A stretch of 64,000 bases of DNA, from positions 1,302,001 to 1,366,000 of the forward strand of contig WBMQ01000003.1 in the NCBI GenBank assembly GCA_016630905.1, written 5' to 3'. The DNA comes from Capillidium heterosporum. Lineage: Eukaryota; Entomophthoromycota; Entomophthoromycetes; Entomophthorales; Capillidiaceae. The notes under the pieces are model-generated. The model saw nothing but the letters and a program-made list of their open reading frames with translations. It was not told the DNA's origin and did not search any database. Every line of letters starts with the position of its first letter. Position 1 is the stretch's first letter. Both the position numbers and the translations under genes were made by a program. Shown one piece after another: positions 10,115 through 21,600 of the stretch.

Positions 10115-11944
10115 TCAATCAAAGTTAGGTAAAGACCAATCAGGGACTTCCAAATTGAACGGGTTGAACTGCTCACTCAAGATATGTTCCCCAGCTCCAC
10201 GTATACCACAGGCTACACCAGCACCGACCCAAGCCTCACTGCCGCTTTGGAACAGCGAGGTGGTCGGGGATCTAATCAAGTCGATCTTACCTGAAAGCAA
10301 TCTCAGATCACGGTACCTATCGAACTTACGTTCCCCACCCAGGTGAGTAGTCAGTAAGGCCAGCATCTCAATCTGAAACCGGTAGTGGAAGTTGGGAGCG
10401 GCGCTGGTACCACCGACGACTAATATGCGCGTCATTAAAGCGGCACGTAAGTCCTTGGGGACCTTGTTAAGGCACTCTAAGGCGACTTGGGGCGGAGACA
10501 TGAGGTCGGGGGCCTGGCTGTTGTCAAAGAGGATGTCGTAGGCGTGCTCACGTACCCAGCCTGGAATCTTGAGCAGCAGCTGTTTACCATTAAAGCTGAT
10601 TGGAACATCTAGATCGGTGGCTGAGGTACTGGCTGACAAGCGTTCATCTAAATCAGGGTCGGCTAAAGAGATGGGTTCGTTCAACCGTGTCGAACTTACG
10701 ACTAGCATAGTACGTTTGATACGTTCCAATGTAGCTAGGTCCAGCATGGCCGGTGTCAAAGTAACTTCAGACTCAGGCACTAAGGCATCTTTGATGGTGG
10801 CATAGGCCAGCAGCAGCTTGCGTAGATATATGGTCAACGCCTTACCGGCTAGTGGAGAAGCTACCGCCAACGTAAAGAGTGGTCTACCATCGTAGATAGC
10901 TACTGCCGACGTCTCCAAATTCCCAACATCTACCACCAGCCCCATGGACTCCCCGCAACTTAATAATGCGGCCAGGTGAGTTGGTAAAAAAGTTATTGCC
11001 GATACCTAATACATTTTAAAATTAACCGTTGCTATATAGCTTTATATTTACCTGAAACCTTTGAAAAAGGACTTTGGTCCACAGCTGCTTCAATTTCAAA
11101 GGTAGGTAAGGATTTTCCAAAATTACAACACGTCTACGGCTGGGAGATAGACCTAGGTGGGTACGGAACATGGCTCGAGCCAAGTTAAAAAGTTTGTCTT
11201 CTAGCATAAATTCCCCACCCAATTCTTCAATAAGATTGTTGAGCTCCAAGGTAAAGTAGCCTAGATGCTATTTAAAATAAGGCATGAATTAAAAGAATTA
11301 AACATAAATAGTAGTACCTTCTCGACGTAGTTGAATCCAGTTTTAAAATTGGTGTTGAAGGTAGGTAAGATAAACTGGGGTAAGGGGTTGTTGGAGAATC
11401 CGTACTTCAGATACATGGATCCTAAGTCTAATATAAGTCTATCTTCGGCCCAAAGTAAGGAGTGAGCGGAAGGTTGGTGGGTATGTATGTTAGACTTTAC
11501 TAACTTGATAGCCGACTTGATGCGCTCAACAGTTGGCGGTAGCCTTGGTTTGTTACTCAAGCCACTGGTCAAAAAGTTTCTATTCAAAGTTGAGTTCTGA
11601 GATGATATTGCCGATCCAAAGTTGTTGGAGGTACTGAGTTTGTTGAAGTTACTGACAATATCCTTCATCTCGTAGAAGGTACTATCTAAACTTTTATCGT
11701 CATCATCAGCATCTTTGGGTTTAGTTTGCTTGGATTGTTCCTGTAGTAACTTGAGTTTAGCCTGTTCTACGTCCTTCAACCGTTCATTGATAACTATCAT
11801 GGACTGGGGGCGTAACTTCTGGGGTTTGCTACGTCGACTTACATTGGCTGAACTGGAGGCTGAGGATTGGTAAGTGGTTATTGGGTCATCGTACTCGTCG
11901 TAGCTTTTTGTTGAGTAGTGGGAGCTACGTCTGGGGTCGCTCAT
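10115..11944 (-). CDS. ARP10: actin-related protein, Arp10/ACTR10-like (dynactin), 577 aa
   Basis: Three exons: 11318-11944, 11052-11267 and 10115-11005. Both introns have GT/AG ends and keep the frame. Actin-fold signatures are DLGSMYLKYGF (first phosphate-loop region), RRRVVILENPYLPLKLKQ, then FLPTHLAALLSCG and VVDVGNLETSAVAIYDGRPL. The last two match the pattern of vertebrate ACTR10 and fungal Arp10, the pointed-end subunit of the dynactin complex, rather than conventional actin. The C-terminal part has RILVVGGTSAAPNF and GSEAWVGAGVACG, equivalent to the actin ATP-binding GG and late helix regions. About 165 residues before the actin fold form a Ser-, Lys- and Asp-rich, low-complexity leader that ACTR10 (about 417 aa) lacks. 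The subclass is fairly sure. Other divergent nuclear Arps are the alternative. Confidence 0.8.
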
Positions 11945-13372
11945 CTTTGCTTTACTTTTTTTGACTTGGAAGCATCATGGTTTTGTCAATGGTTGTGGTT
12001 ATAGGAGTATTTCTGGAAAACTGCAAATACAAATCTGGAAACAAATACTAGCAAATAAAAATGCTTCCAGTTATAAATTATTGGAGAAATAGAAAAGTGC
12101 TCAAGTAAATTTGCAAGCATCAGGGTTTTTAGCTGATGAAAAGGGCGAATTGTACCGACTCACCATTACATTAGAGCAATTAACAGAATACTGCTACTAT
12201 TTTTCATCAATAGCAATGTCATTATTTTCAAGAATACCAAATTTGTAAATGAATGTAGTAAACGAAGGCTATCATTCTTACCCATATCAAATTAAGGTCG
12301 AAATGGACATATTGTTTCCTAATTGGTATTTGTATATTTAGTTTCAATAAAATATTTTTGTTATAGCAACTTTCCAACTAAGATTTGTAGATAGCATCCC
12401 AAAGCAAAGGTTCAAACTTTAAACTATAACCAGTAAATTAAAAATAGAAGCACATTATTGGTACTAGTGTTGAAAAATAAAGTAGTGCAGCTGAAGCTTA
12501 AGATTTACTATAGGCTTCAAAATTTTTACCACATATGTTTTTATTATATAATGCTATCGAGTCAAAGCGAATTCAGCTTTCAGCTAAGATTTGATATGAA
12601 CTTTTGGATAGCTTACAAGTCAATAGACATATAGGTTAGAACAAATACAACTCAAATATTAGTTAAAATTAAATTGAATCTTTACAAACTAATTTAATTT
12701 TAGTGATAATTACAATCAGCAGCAGTTTTAAAAATATTGAAGCTGTACTATTAATATCAATCAATTTATCGCTTATAGATAGTATTTTAAATTTACAAGC
12801 TACTGCATCCACATATATATTTATCATTAGTTATATATATAAACTCGGTAAATTTATTAAGAATGAAAAGAGCCATAGTGAAAGCTACATGTAGCTGATT
12901 GTTTGGAAGATACATATCTTAAACTTACAATTCTTAAGCGTGTAAATAACAGCCTAGCTCTATTTCACATAGTAGACTTCCAATTGCCTCTATTAGTGAT
13001 TTATCACTATTCAATTATATGATCATCACTTGTTGGCATATACCTTTGACTCACGATGTCATTATTCTAAACTATATCAGCTACTTAAATGTAAAATTAA
13101 ATAAACAGTATTTACACACATCTTTCTATTTATATACCTACTACCATATCGATGTTTTTGAGTTTGTTCCAACACAGTTCGAAATTCCCAATTCTTTATT
13201 TTTAGCAAGTTTGATGATCAACCTTCAAAGTTAGATCGCAATTGGAAGCATCATATCAAAAATACCATGTCAATTCAACAACATTTCCTATAGCAAAAAG
13301 CTCTTCAAGTATCATATTCAATTCATTATACTATTTTCTTTACCCAAAGTTCCAATAGCAAAATAGAGTCAG
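11945..13372. other. divergent AT-rich spacer, Arp10-like / LEA2-like genes
   Basis: There are 1.4 kb holding both promoters. Two short frames (12703-12894 and 13019-13234) are very AT-rich, rich in Ile/Tyr/Leu, and look like chance. No regulatory site is called. Confidence 0.5.
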
Positions 13373-14024
13373 ATGAAGGCCAACCCATTGAAAGCTCTGA
13401 TGATCGAGCCGGTTCACTACTCCAAGACCGCTAAGCTTACCGATAGCTCCATATCTCCTTACAAGCAGCCTAGCTTTTCAAGGTTAGAGTTACGTCAGCA
13501 ACTACTCAACGACTTGGAATCCACAAACTTTTTATCCAAAACCAAACCTAAGGACCTCAAATTAAACTACAAGTGGTACGTCAAATGGGCTCTTATCCTG
13601 CTATTGCTAGCTGGCTTGACGACCTTACTTTTACTCTTATTCTATCCCAAGCAGATCCAACTCAACTTGAAAAACTCCATACTCTACAACTCCAGTACCA
13701 ACACCACAAATAATCTAAAGTTAGAGTTGTACAACCCGAATCTGTATCCCATATATCTAACTAATCTCCAAATCAAGTTGGAGCTGGACAACAAACCTCT
13801 GGACTACAAAAATTTAGACTTGGAGCGCTATATTGAAAGCAAATCCAAATTCTATACCGACTTGAATATCAACTCGACGAGGCTTTGTAAATCCTAATTT
13901 GGACATCAATAAAGATGATAAAGTGAACAGCCGGTACGTCATTAAAGTCAAGCTGGAAGTTCCTATATTCAATATGATCCACATCAAGGAGCCAGCTACC
14001 AACTTTGTACTCAAAGGTAACTGA
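13373..14024 (+). CDS. single-pass membrane protein with LEA2-like luminal region
   Basis: A cytoplasmic basic leader of about 75 residues is followed by one transmembrane helix (WYVKWALILLLLAGLTTLLL). Next comes a beta-rich region with strands such as NLKLELYNPNLYPIYL, in the style of LEA2/DUF3712 membrane proteins. The frame meets TAA at 13895-13897, yet matching strands continue in the +1 frame (YVIKVKLEVPIFNM) to the TGA at 14022-14024. Two explanations fit: a 28-nt intron at 13887-13914 (GTAAAT...CCTAAT...AAAG), which restores frame and gives about 207 aa, or a +1 shift near CTT-T-GTA at 13884. The shortest well-supported intron in this window is 31 nt, so neither can be preferred. More coding-like sequence lies downstream (14179-14530), so the gene may be longer. 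Precise function is unknown. Confidence 0.55.
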
Positions 14025-16478
14025 ACTTAGCTTCTTATATTCAATTTTATCTAAAAAATCAATAAAGTCTCCTGTTGTTAATTAAAACTTTTACTGCTAT
14101 CGTTTAATAAATACAAATGTATATATAAGGTCACTTATTGAACTATAATTCAAAATAGAAAAAGATAAACTCTTGTTTATAAATGTTTAGAAGAAGCAGA
14201 TGCTAAAGATTGAATCCAATCTCAGCTTACTGAAGATATAGTAGGTAATGTTAGTTTCAATACAGTGCCAACCATAGATCCTTCAAAGTATCGGAGAAAG
14301 TAAAATTAATGGTATCCTCAACTCAATCATTGCCCTCCACTTTGGACAATTACCTGGTTTTGGATATAAAATTGATAATAATGTCACTTCCAAAACTATC
14401 GATATTGAATTTAGATACTCCAAAATCCCCACTAGCATAGTCTATTGAATTATTACTTCCTAATGCCAAGTTACTCTCCATCTTTGATTCTTTTTCTAAA
14501 ATCAAGCTTTCAGAACCCATAACAAAGTAACTAGATATCTTTTCCTACCAAAGGTAGCTAATTAGCTAGACTAAAGGAAATTAAAAAGTAGTGTTTTTAG
14601 AGTTGGATGAATTGCATTACTATCTTCAACGCTAAATATATATATATAGCTTCCATTTGCAAAATGGTAAATAGGAGATCAATTGATGATTTTCAAGTAA
14701 TGGAAAATATGGACCAAGGCCATTTAGTAAAATGGAAAGAGGGCAAGGGCTTTCTTAGTGCAATTATATAAAGAATAAAGCTAAAATATATTTAAATATA
14801 GCCATCCTTAGTTAAAAATATTTTATTCAATTAGTTTATCATGTAGATGATTAGTTTAGATATACTGGTTACCACAGATCCTTTATTGTGAATTTTCATC
14901 CTGCTTATATAATCAAATCTATATATGTGTTGATTTCCAACATGTCAAGGTTGCTATTTTCGAGAACCACGGCAGTTTGGTTGGCCAAAATTGGAACTTC
15001 ATGGCTATTGTTAGGTACATTGCTTTTTGATCCACCATTAGCATCGGCAGGCCACCTAAGTTCCAAAGGTGTATAGGTACTTAAATTTATTGAAGCTGAA
15101 TTGTTGTTGATAAAAGATATACCCCCATCAGTAGTGAGATTCAAACTATCTTCTATCAGCTTATTTTCCATTTACAATACTCTTGTCGTTAGTAGCCAAG
15201 ATCTGGGCTTCTATCGCCGTTAGTATCGTTCGACATATGCGATTCACCCAAACTAAAATTTTGAATTTTATGGGAAGGAGATGGGTAAGGAGCAACTTCT
15301 TTAACAAATATGGTTTTAAGTTGGCGGTTATGTTCCAAGTTGACATAAACAATAACAGCACATTCTCTGGCCTCTTGTATAAATTTTATAAAGCAGGGGC
15401 GACCATAGCTTATTTATCAGTCTTCGTACCACTACTGTCATTATTGCCTTGAGCTTTAGTGTCCGCACCAGCCATAAGTTTAGAAGCTGAGTTGTAGGAA
15501 TCCACAAGTTTGTTCAATTTATTTTTCCTGAGTCTCCTTGCAGCTGTAGAAAAATTTGGCTATTCTATCCTTCTCTGAAAGTAAGTGCTGTTACAGATAA
15601 TGAAGTTAACTCTAAAGAGCTTACTTAAAGCGCTTACTGCAAACTTGATATTCACATAAGAATTGAGTTGTGCACTTTTTCTAAGCAAGCTGATAAAGCC
15701 ATGTAGTATAAATAGAACTTCAAAAAAGCTGACTTTTGATAGTTTAAGATATAAAGTGCTGCATATTTAGTTGAAGCCGATACATATTTATAATTAGTTG
15801 ATTTAAGTGATGCATTCGCTTCGGTCCTATAAACATTTTGGTTTGACAAATTTAGAATCGAACAGCTTGGTGTAAATAGCTTGAAAATTCTTTGGAAACA
15901 ATATCGATTTCGTTGCAGTATTTTGAGATGGTGTTAACTGCCTCTTATAACTTGAAAACAATTTAACTGCAACGTACATTGTAACTCTTGGTATAAAAGA
16001 ATTTAGATCACGTTCTGCCGAAAGCTTTGAAATATAGGTAATCATCAAATTTCATTACAAAGTGACCAATAAAATTAGTGTATAACTTCTATAGTTATAT
16101 ATGGTTGGTTGTTTGATATTTCCAAAACATTACATTTCTGGAAAATATTGGTTGGATTTTGAAGCTTTATGAAAAGTCTGATAAGAAAACTGAAAACATA
16201 TGTAGTTCTTTGATATCAAAATGAGCAAAATAATTAAAAGCATATTCTAATCTCAAAATTCTACGTTTGCTATTTTCCTTTTAGTTTGATGTAAGCAAAC
16301 TCAGATAGATCTCACCATAAATTTTGCTATTTTCAAACTATAAATATGATATAAGTGCTGTGAAACTAATAAATATGTTTTGAAAAAACGAATTAACAGT
16401 TATATTTAGTAGGGATACAGAGTGTAGTGATGGATGTGGTATATCAGTTTACAACGGTTCTTGAAAGACAAACAAAAA
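14025..16478. other. tract with coding-like pieces on both strands, no gene model possible
   Basis: On the plus strand, an open stretch at 14302-14445 (48 codons, begins KINGILNSIIALHFG) and others to 14530 could extend the LEA2-like gene. Another plus stretch at about 15075-15230 contains LLLIKDIPPSVVRFKLSS. On the minus strand, pieces at 14905-15171, 15189-15410, 15652-15849 and 15827-16048 also look coding. Both strands cannot be right. The tract may be a decayed host gene, an intron-rich gene, or sequence whose composition mimics coding. It contains no recognised domain. Confidence 0.3.
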
Positions 16479-17530
16479 CTAATTACTTTCCAATGCTTTG
16501 CCTTTTACACTGGGGAAAGTAGTATCGCCCTGCACTGCTGAGGTTGAAGTCGAGTTGCCTTGGAGATTTTTTGCAAAGTTACCATCTTGGTTGGGTTTCA
16601 AAAGGGAATCAGCATCTACACACAAAGGATCAGCTTTTTTATCGATAAGTTGAGAAAGAACAGGGTTTTTGGACACTTCATCGTCAGAGTTTTTTTTCGG
16701 CGGTAGCTTATGTCTCTTCGCCGATTGCTTCTTTACTTTTGGAGGTTTAGAGTTATTCACTTGTTTACCGTTGAGGGATAGTTTTTTAAACTCCTTACTT
16801 TTGGTCACTATGCTTTTGTCGGCGTAGTGGATAAATCCATTCCTATCTGAAGGAAGTAGGTAGGGGAGGAAGTGTACTTGGGCGACGGTTGGTTCTTCAT
16901 GCCTATGATGCAGATAGAAAGCAGTTACTTCGATGTATTGGAAGGGTTTTTGTCGCATGTTGATGAAAAAAGGACAGAATCCTCTCCTTCCAGTTATACT
17001 TTCTACGTTATCGTTTCTCTGAGTGCTGGATAATGCATCCATATCGAAAGTGCAACTAGATACATTCTCGTGCTTAATAGTCTGATTTCGAGGACATACA
17101 TGCACATCTGTAGTAGAAAAAAGTTGTACCTTTCTGACCATCTAGGTTAGTTTTTCGAGACCAAATTCGAGCACCTGAGAGTCGTGTCAATGCTTTGATC
17201 ATATATTGAACATCTTCATAGGTTTTAAAAAATGAACCTATTTTAAATAGGCTAAAGCAATGTTAGTATAAAAATGGAGTAATCTTACTTTTCAAAATCT
17301 TTAAGGGTATATAGTGGTATATCGGTGGTAAGATTTTGTGAGGTTATTAGCGAATTTAAAACATTTGTGTGGCTGGATAGTTTAGAGTTGAAAAACTTCG
17401 AGACTTCCAAGTATGCAGAAGCAAATTGCTCGGTATCGGTATCGATTTCAAGGCAGTAATTGGGGATGTTGCTTACAACTTGGTGGAGCTTGGAAACGGT
17501 ATCTTTCAGTTCTTTGGCCCCAACTCTCAT
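16479..17530 (-). CDS. hypothetical protein, three exons, about 315 aa
   Basis: Model: 17289-17530, 17175-17251 and 16479-17107. The start is the first in-frame ATG (17530). A better start could lie in an upstream exon, since the frame stays open to an AG at 17585-17586. The first exon is helical (GAKELKDTVSKLHQVVSNIP), suggesting a coiled-coil. The last exon has a compact part (HVCPRNQTIKHENVSSCTF...FCPFFINMRQKPFQYIEV), then a Lys/Ser-rich, probably disordered tail. Without the second intron the frame runs off to a TAA at 17074-17076. A 67-nt intron at 17108-17174, with an ACTAAC and a strong pyrimidine tract before CAG, fixes this. A 22-nt intron at 17108-17129 would also do so. No family is recognised. 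It is divergent from the CX9C gene. Confidence 0.5.
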
Positions 17531-17701
17531 TATCGTTTGTTGATATGAATTTGCTTTGAGCTTCCTGTGTAAGAACGCTTCCAACTAAAGTGTTTTCCTG
17601 GAATTTAGAAAAGAAATTATCCAATAAGAAGAATGCTAAGTGCATCAACGCAACGAAATCCTACAAAGACCTGTCCAAAAGGACTTTGCTAACCTTTCAA
17701 A

Positions 17702-18191
17702 ATGAATCACGAAGAAAAGGCTAAGCAAGCCCAACAACTATTTGATGAAGTCAATGTCAAAGTGAAGAAGCTAGTACCAGAGTACGGTAATATATACTCC
17801 CAATGCCATGACAAAATAGGTAGAGTTGATTAAAAACAAAGTATAGCTACTAAAATGTATTTGTTGGTAAATAGCTGCAGTTGAAAGTTGCCTGCAGCAG
17901 ACCCACAACAGCAAAGGAAACTTGACAGCTCCACCCTGCCAGGAGCAGATAAAGAACTTGAAGCTGTGTAGCGATAAGGCCAGCTGCCCCCAACCTTTCT
18001 TCGACTTGGCTCAGTGTCTGAGAGCCAACCCCGATAACGTGAGCAAATGCAGTGAGCAGAAAACAGCCATAAATAGATGCCTCGACTCCATTGGGCAGAG
18101 AACTATGCAAGCCACCAAGGAAGAGCTTTTGAAGGTTATGACTCCTCAGCAGCGCAAGGACCTTAAAGATTTCTTTACGATGCTGGATTAA
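17702..18191 (+). CDS. small protein with four CX9C motifs (double CHCH-like), 144 aa
   Basis: Exons 17702-17819 and 17875-18191; the 55-nt intron contains CTACTAAA. The protein carries four exact C-x9-C pairs in order: CHDKIAAVESC, CQEQIKNLKLC, CPQPFFDLAQC and CSEQKTAINRC. Pairs of CX9C form coiled-coil-helix-coiled-coil-helix (CHCH) folds, usually disulfide-bonded and imported into the mitochondrial intermembrane space by the Mia40 pathway (family knowledge). The first pair depends on the intron: its first Cys is in exon 1 and its second in exon 2. An N-terminal amphipathic helix and a Lys/Gln-rich C-terminal helix flank the motifs. It does not match the NDUFA8 spacing I remember, so no specific name is given. 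Confidence 0.75.
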
Positions 18192-18623
18192 ATTTTCATA
18201 GTATAGAATTTGAAAATAAGTTGGCTATTTTGTCTTTTATAAATGGCAAAGTATTTTAATTTCAAATTAAAGCTTTGTTCTCAGTTACATTTATCAATTT
18301 TTACGGTATCATCACTATATTTGGATAGCTCATAAATGCATGTTGCTTCGCTAAATGCATACATATTGATTTATACTGTAAACATGAATAAGAAATCTAT
18401 ACAGGTATCAACAGTTTTATTGCCATGTTTAGCCAAAATAGTAATGTTCTATAAGATATTTAAAGCCCCATATAAGAAAAAATATCAATTATAAGATATA
18501 AAGTGCACCTTTTAACCTTTCCATTTTATTTAATGGAAGTACGAAAATAAACTTCATAGTGGTATAGGATGGGCATATTACTGGAATAGCAGAGTAAAGA
18601 AAATAGAATGTAGGAGCTTGAAA
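18192..18623. other. convergent AT-rich spacer
   Basis: There are about 430 bases containing the 3' flanks of the CX9C gene and the tricalbin. No gene is seen. Confidence 0.5.
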
Positions 18624-21600
18624 TTAGTTTTTGGAAATTTTCTTCCGTAGACTACCGAAGAAACCGGAAGACTTGACTTTGGAAGCTGACTTGGATAGCT
18701 GATGAGTTGGGCTGGTACCAGTTTCAGGGAAATGCTCAGACGTGTCTGAGTCGTAAGAGATGGCGACACCTGGAATAGTCAGACCAGCGGTACCGTTTGG
18801 ATTTTGGTTATCTTTGATGGGGATGCTCTCAGTGCTGGAAGCTGATAGCGGTTCGTGATTGATGGTAGGAGACAAAGTGCTTTGTGATGCGACATTACTG
18901 AACGGGATGTTGAGCTCGAGTGTGAAATGGAGTTGGCCCTCACCGCCGTTCTTAAGCTTGCCAGGTGCCGTCCAGACGTCAACTGTCTGTTGCCCAGCAG
19001 TCGATAGGTCAGAGAAATGCTCCGATAAAGTTAGGTAGTAGTCGCCTAGCTCAACGTTTTCTCCAATTAGGTTGTGGTCTTTGACATGGAACAGCAGCTT
19101 CAAAGGCTCATTAAGGTTGAGGTTAGGGACAATAAAGCTTTCGTCCCATCGGGGGTTCCTAGTCTTCTTCTTAACCTTGGTTTTGAACACTAGCTTTTTG
19201 TTGTTATAGACTTTAACAGTACGGGTCGCTGTAGCCTACATAAAAGTTAGAGATATATATAAATTAAAAAGTCACCATTTCGATCTGCAGCGATTAGCTC
19301 CTTAGCTTCAACAAGAGTGACGAACAGGCTGGCATGGCCAGTACTGGGTACGTTGGAAGTAAATGTCATATCCTCAGGTTGCAACTGAATTAATGGAGTT
19401 CATAGAAGCGTTGGAGCCACGTCTGATATTGGATACAGCTGGATGGGTAGGTTCGGAGGGAAGTGAGTCAAGTGGTTTAAAGCTCAGGTCGGTTGAGACA
19501 TTCTTCTCTTTGTCTTTCTTACTATGGAACAGTTTTTGAGCAAGTCCAGCACCAGAAGAAGCAAGCTTCAATGGTGCAGATAGGACAGTCTTAGCGCCTT
19601 CACCGGCAAGCTTAACTCCACCTAACGCCAATTTTCCAGTATCTTTGGCTATGTTCAAGCCTTCGGAGGCCACTTTCAAACCACCATGGGCAAGTCCACT
19701 AGCTAGATCAACTGGGTTGCCACTTTCCAAAGCATCAAGTAAGCCGGGCTGAGTTTCGTGAATGATGTACTTGGGAACAAACAGTAGCTCTAAAGTGACA
19801 GTTCCCTTTGTACCGGATCCAGTCGAAAGGGGGAAAGAACCACTGACCTTAGTTTCTACGTCAATGGTCGCCAACTTGATACTAAAGGCTCCCAGGGATG
19901 TGTGGGTCTGAATCTGGTTCCAGTCCAGAACTTCGATGGAAAAGGTCGAGTTGATGCGATCTGGAATTTCAAAGTTGAAGCTTTCGTTGAAGACGGGGTT
20001 CAATGAATTCTTCTTGGTTTTGGTCTTGTTCTTGCGTACCCCATTAACGGCGAGCGTGACAGTAAGGATCACTGGAGCCATCCTTGTCGGCCGCGATCAG
20101 GTCTTCTGCCCGAATAACCTTTACTTGCAAGTAGCCTCTGTTCCTTGAACTTTCCACTTCGTCAATCGTATAGTTAGTCGGAATGAACTTGAAGTCGAGC
20201 TGAACTGTGCCAACCCCTTGATCGAGGCTATACCACTCAGGTTCTATGGTTGCATTTGGGTCGGCTGCTACCTTATCACCCTTTTCGTTGAGGGATTTCA
20301 CTATATCCATGACTTTAAGGTCGACTTTCCCAACGATTTGTCCTTTACTATCGGCATTTGAGTCGTAGACTTGGAAAGTAAACGTGTCGACATTAACTTC
20401 CTTTATAAAGCATTCCCCAGAGTCTCCCCAGACAGGACTGGCTTTGCCTTTGTCAATACGTGTATTGAATATGGAGTTGTAGGTGTCGCCGTTAATTATC
20501 GCTTTTGCATATAACTTTGTCCGGACGCTACCGATACTACGTCCACCTAATGCTGTGACTTGAAGGACTCCAGAGTTGAACTGAGTGATATCGAAGAGAT
20601 CCAACGATTGCTTGCCTTTGTCAGAAACATTTTCTGAATTGTCGTTGATTATTTCTTCAGGCTCCTGATGCCTTGGCTTTGTCCTGTAATCGGGAGATTG
20701 GATTGGACTGAGATCCTTAGTGGAAATAGTGCTCAAAGTAGGCACATGTCTAGTTCCTCTTTGTGAAGCGATCTCAGGGAGCATATTCTCAATGACCGAA
20801 AAGTATTGCAATCCAATTAAAATAGATCCTTTGGTCTTCTCTCGTTTCAAAGTTAATGGATACCATCTATTCAATTGATTAGCAGGTTGTAGTTAGTATA
20901 GCTTACTGTTCCGAATGGTCCCCATCTAAAAACCCGAACTTGGTAAGATGTGCAGGCCCCATGATATCATTGGCTTTAATTTCGACGTACCCAAGGTCTC
21001 TGCTCTTTTGAAGAGATTTCCCCTTAACTTCAAATCTTATAACCTCATTTGCTCGATGTAAAGGCACATAAAACACTTCGTCCCAGATGGGCTGTAAAGC
21101 AGGTTCAGCTGCCTGTGTTCGACCCTTTATGACATTTGACATGACAACGATAACGTTAGGGCCTGATGCCTTACCGACGGATTCAGTCCCCTTGAGCTCT
21201 TTGCATCGTTTGATAACTACTCGAGCAAATCCTAAAGGAGGTGAAAGAGCACCATGTGCATCCGAGTCAAGGAGAATTGGAGACCATTTAGCGTCCAGCT
21301 TAATTCTCAAATTTTCGTTTGTTCCTTTAGGATTACTTAGAATAAGATCATGCCAGCTGTCCTATATAACTATTGAGCAAATGTGATAAAACTAAATTTA
21401 CCGTAGCATCGATGAGAGATTTGACATTGGTGTGTATGTGAGCTATCGCATTGGATTCTGAAGATTTCAAAATAATGTGAAGGTTGGATTCATATTGATT
21501 TTCGAGGAAATGCTCGCTCATATTTTCAAAGACAATGTTGTTTGAAGGCTTCATTTCCGATGTATCGCCAACCTTGACGCCGTTGAGCCTTATTTCCATC

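Noticed and set aside
12703-13234. Two short AT-rich frames as small membrane proteins
   Set aside because: Ile/Tyr/Leu-rich composition is what AT-rich spacer translates into; no start context or conserved feature.
17074-17174. Apparent +1 frameshift in the hypothetical gene 16479-17530
   Set aside because: A 67-nt intron with ACTAAC and a strong pyrimidine tract (or a 22-nt one) explains it, and no conserved protein fixes the reading.
19385-19436. Apparent +1 frameshift at ACC-TGA in the tricalbin linker
   Set aside because: A 52-nt intron (GTATCC...ATTAAT...CAG) joins HPA to LQPEDMTF in frame, so no shift is required, although the donor is not the best consensus.
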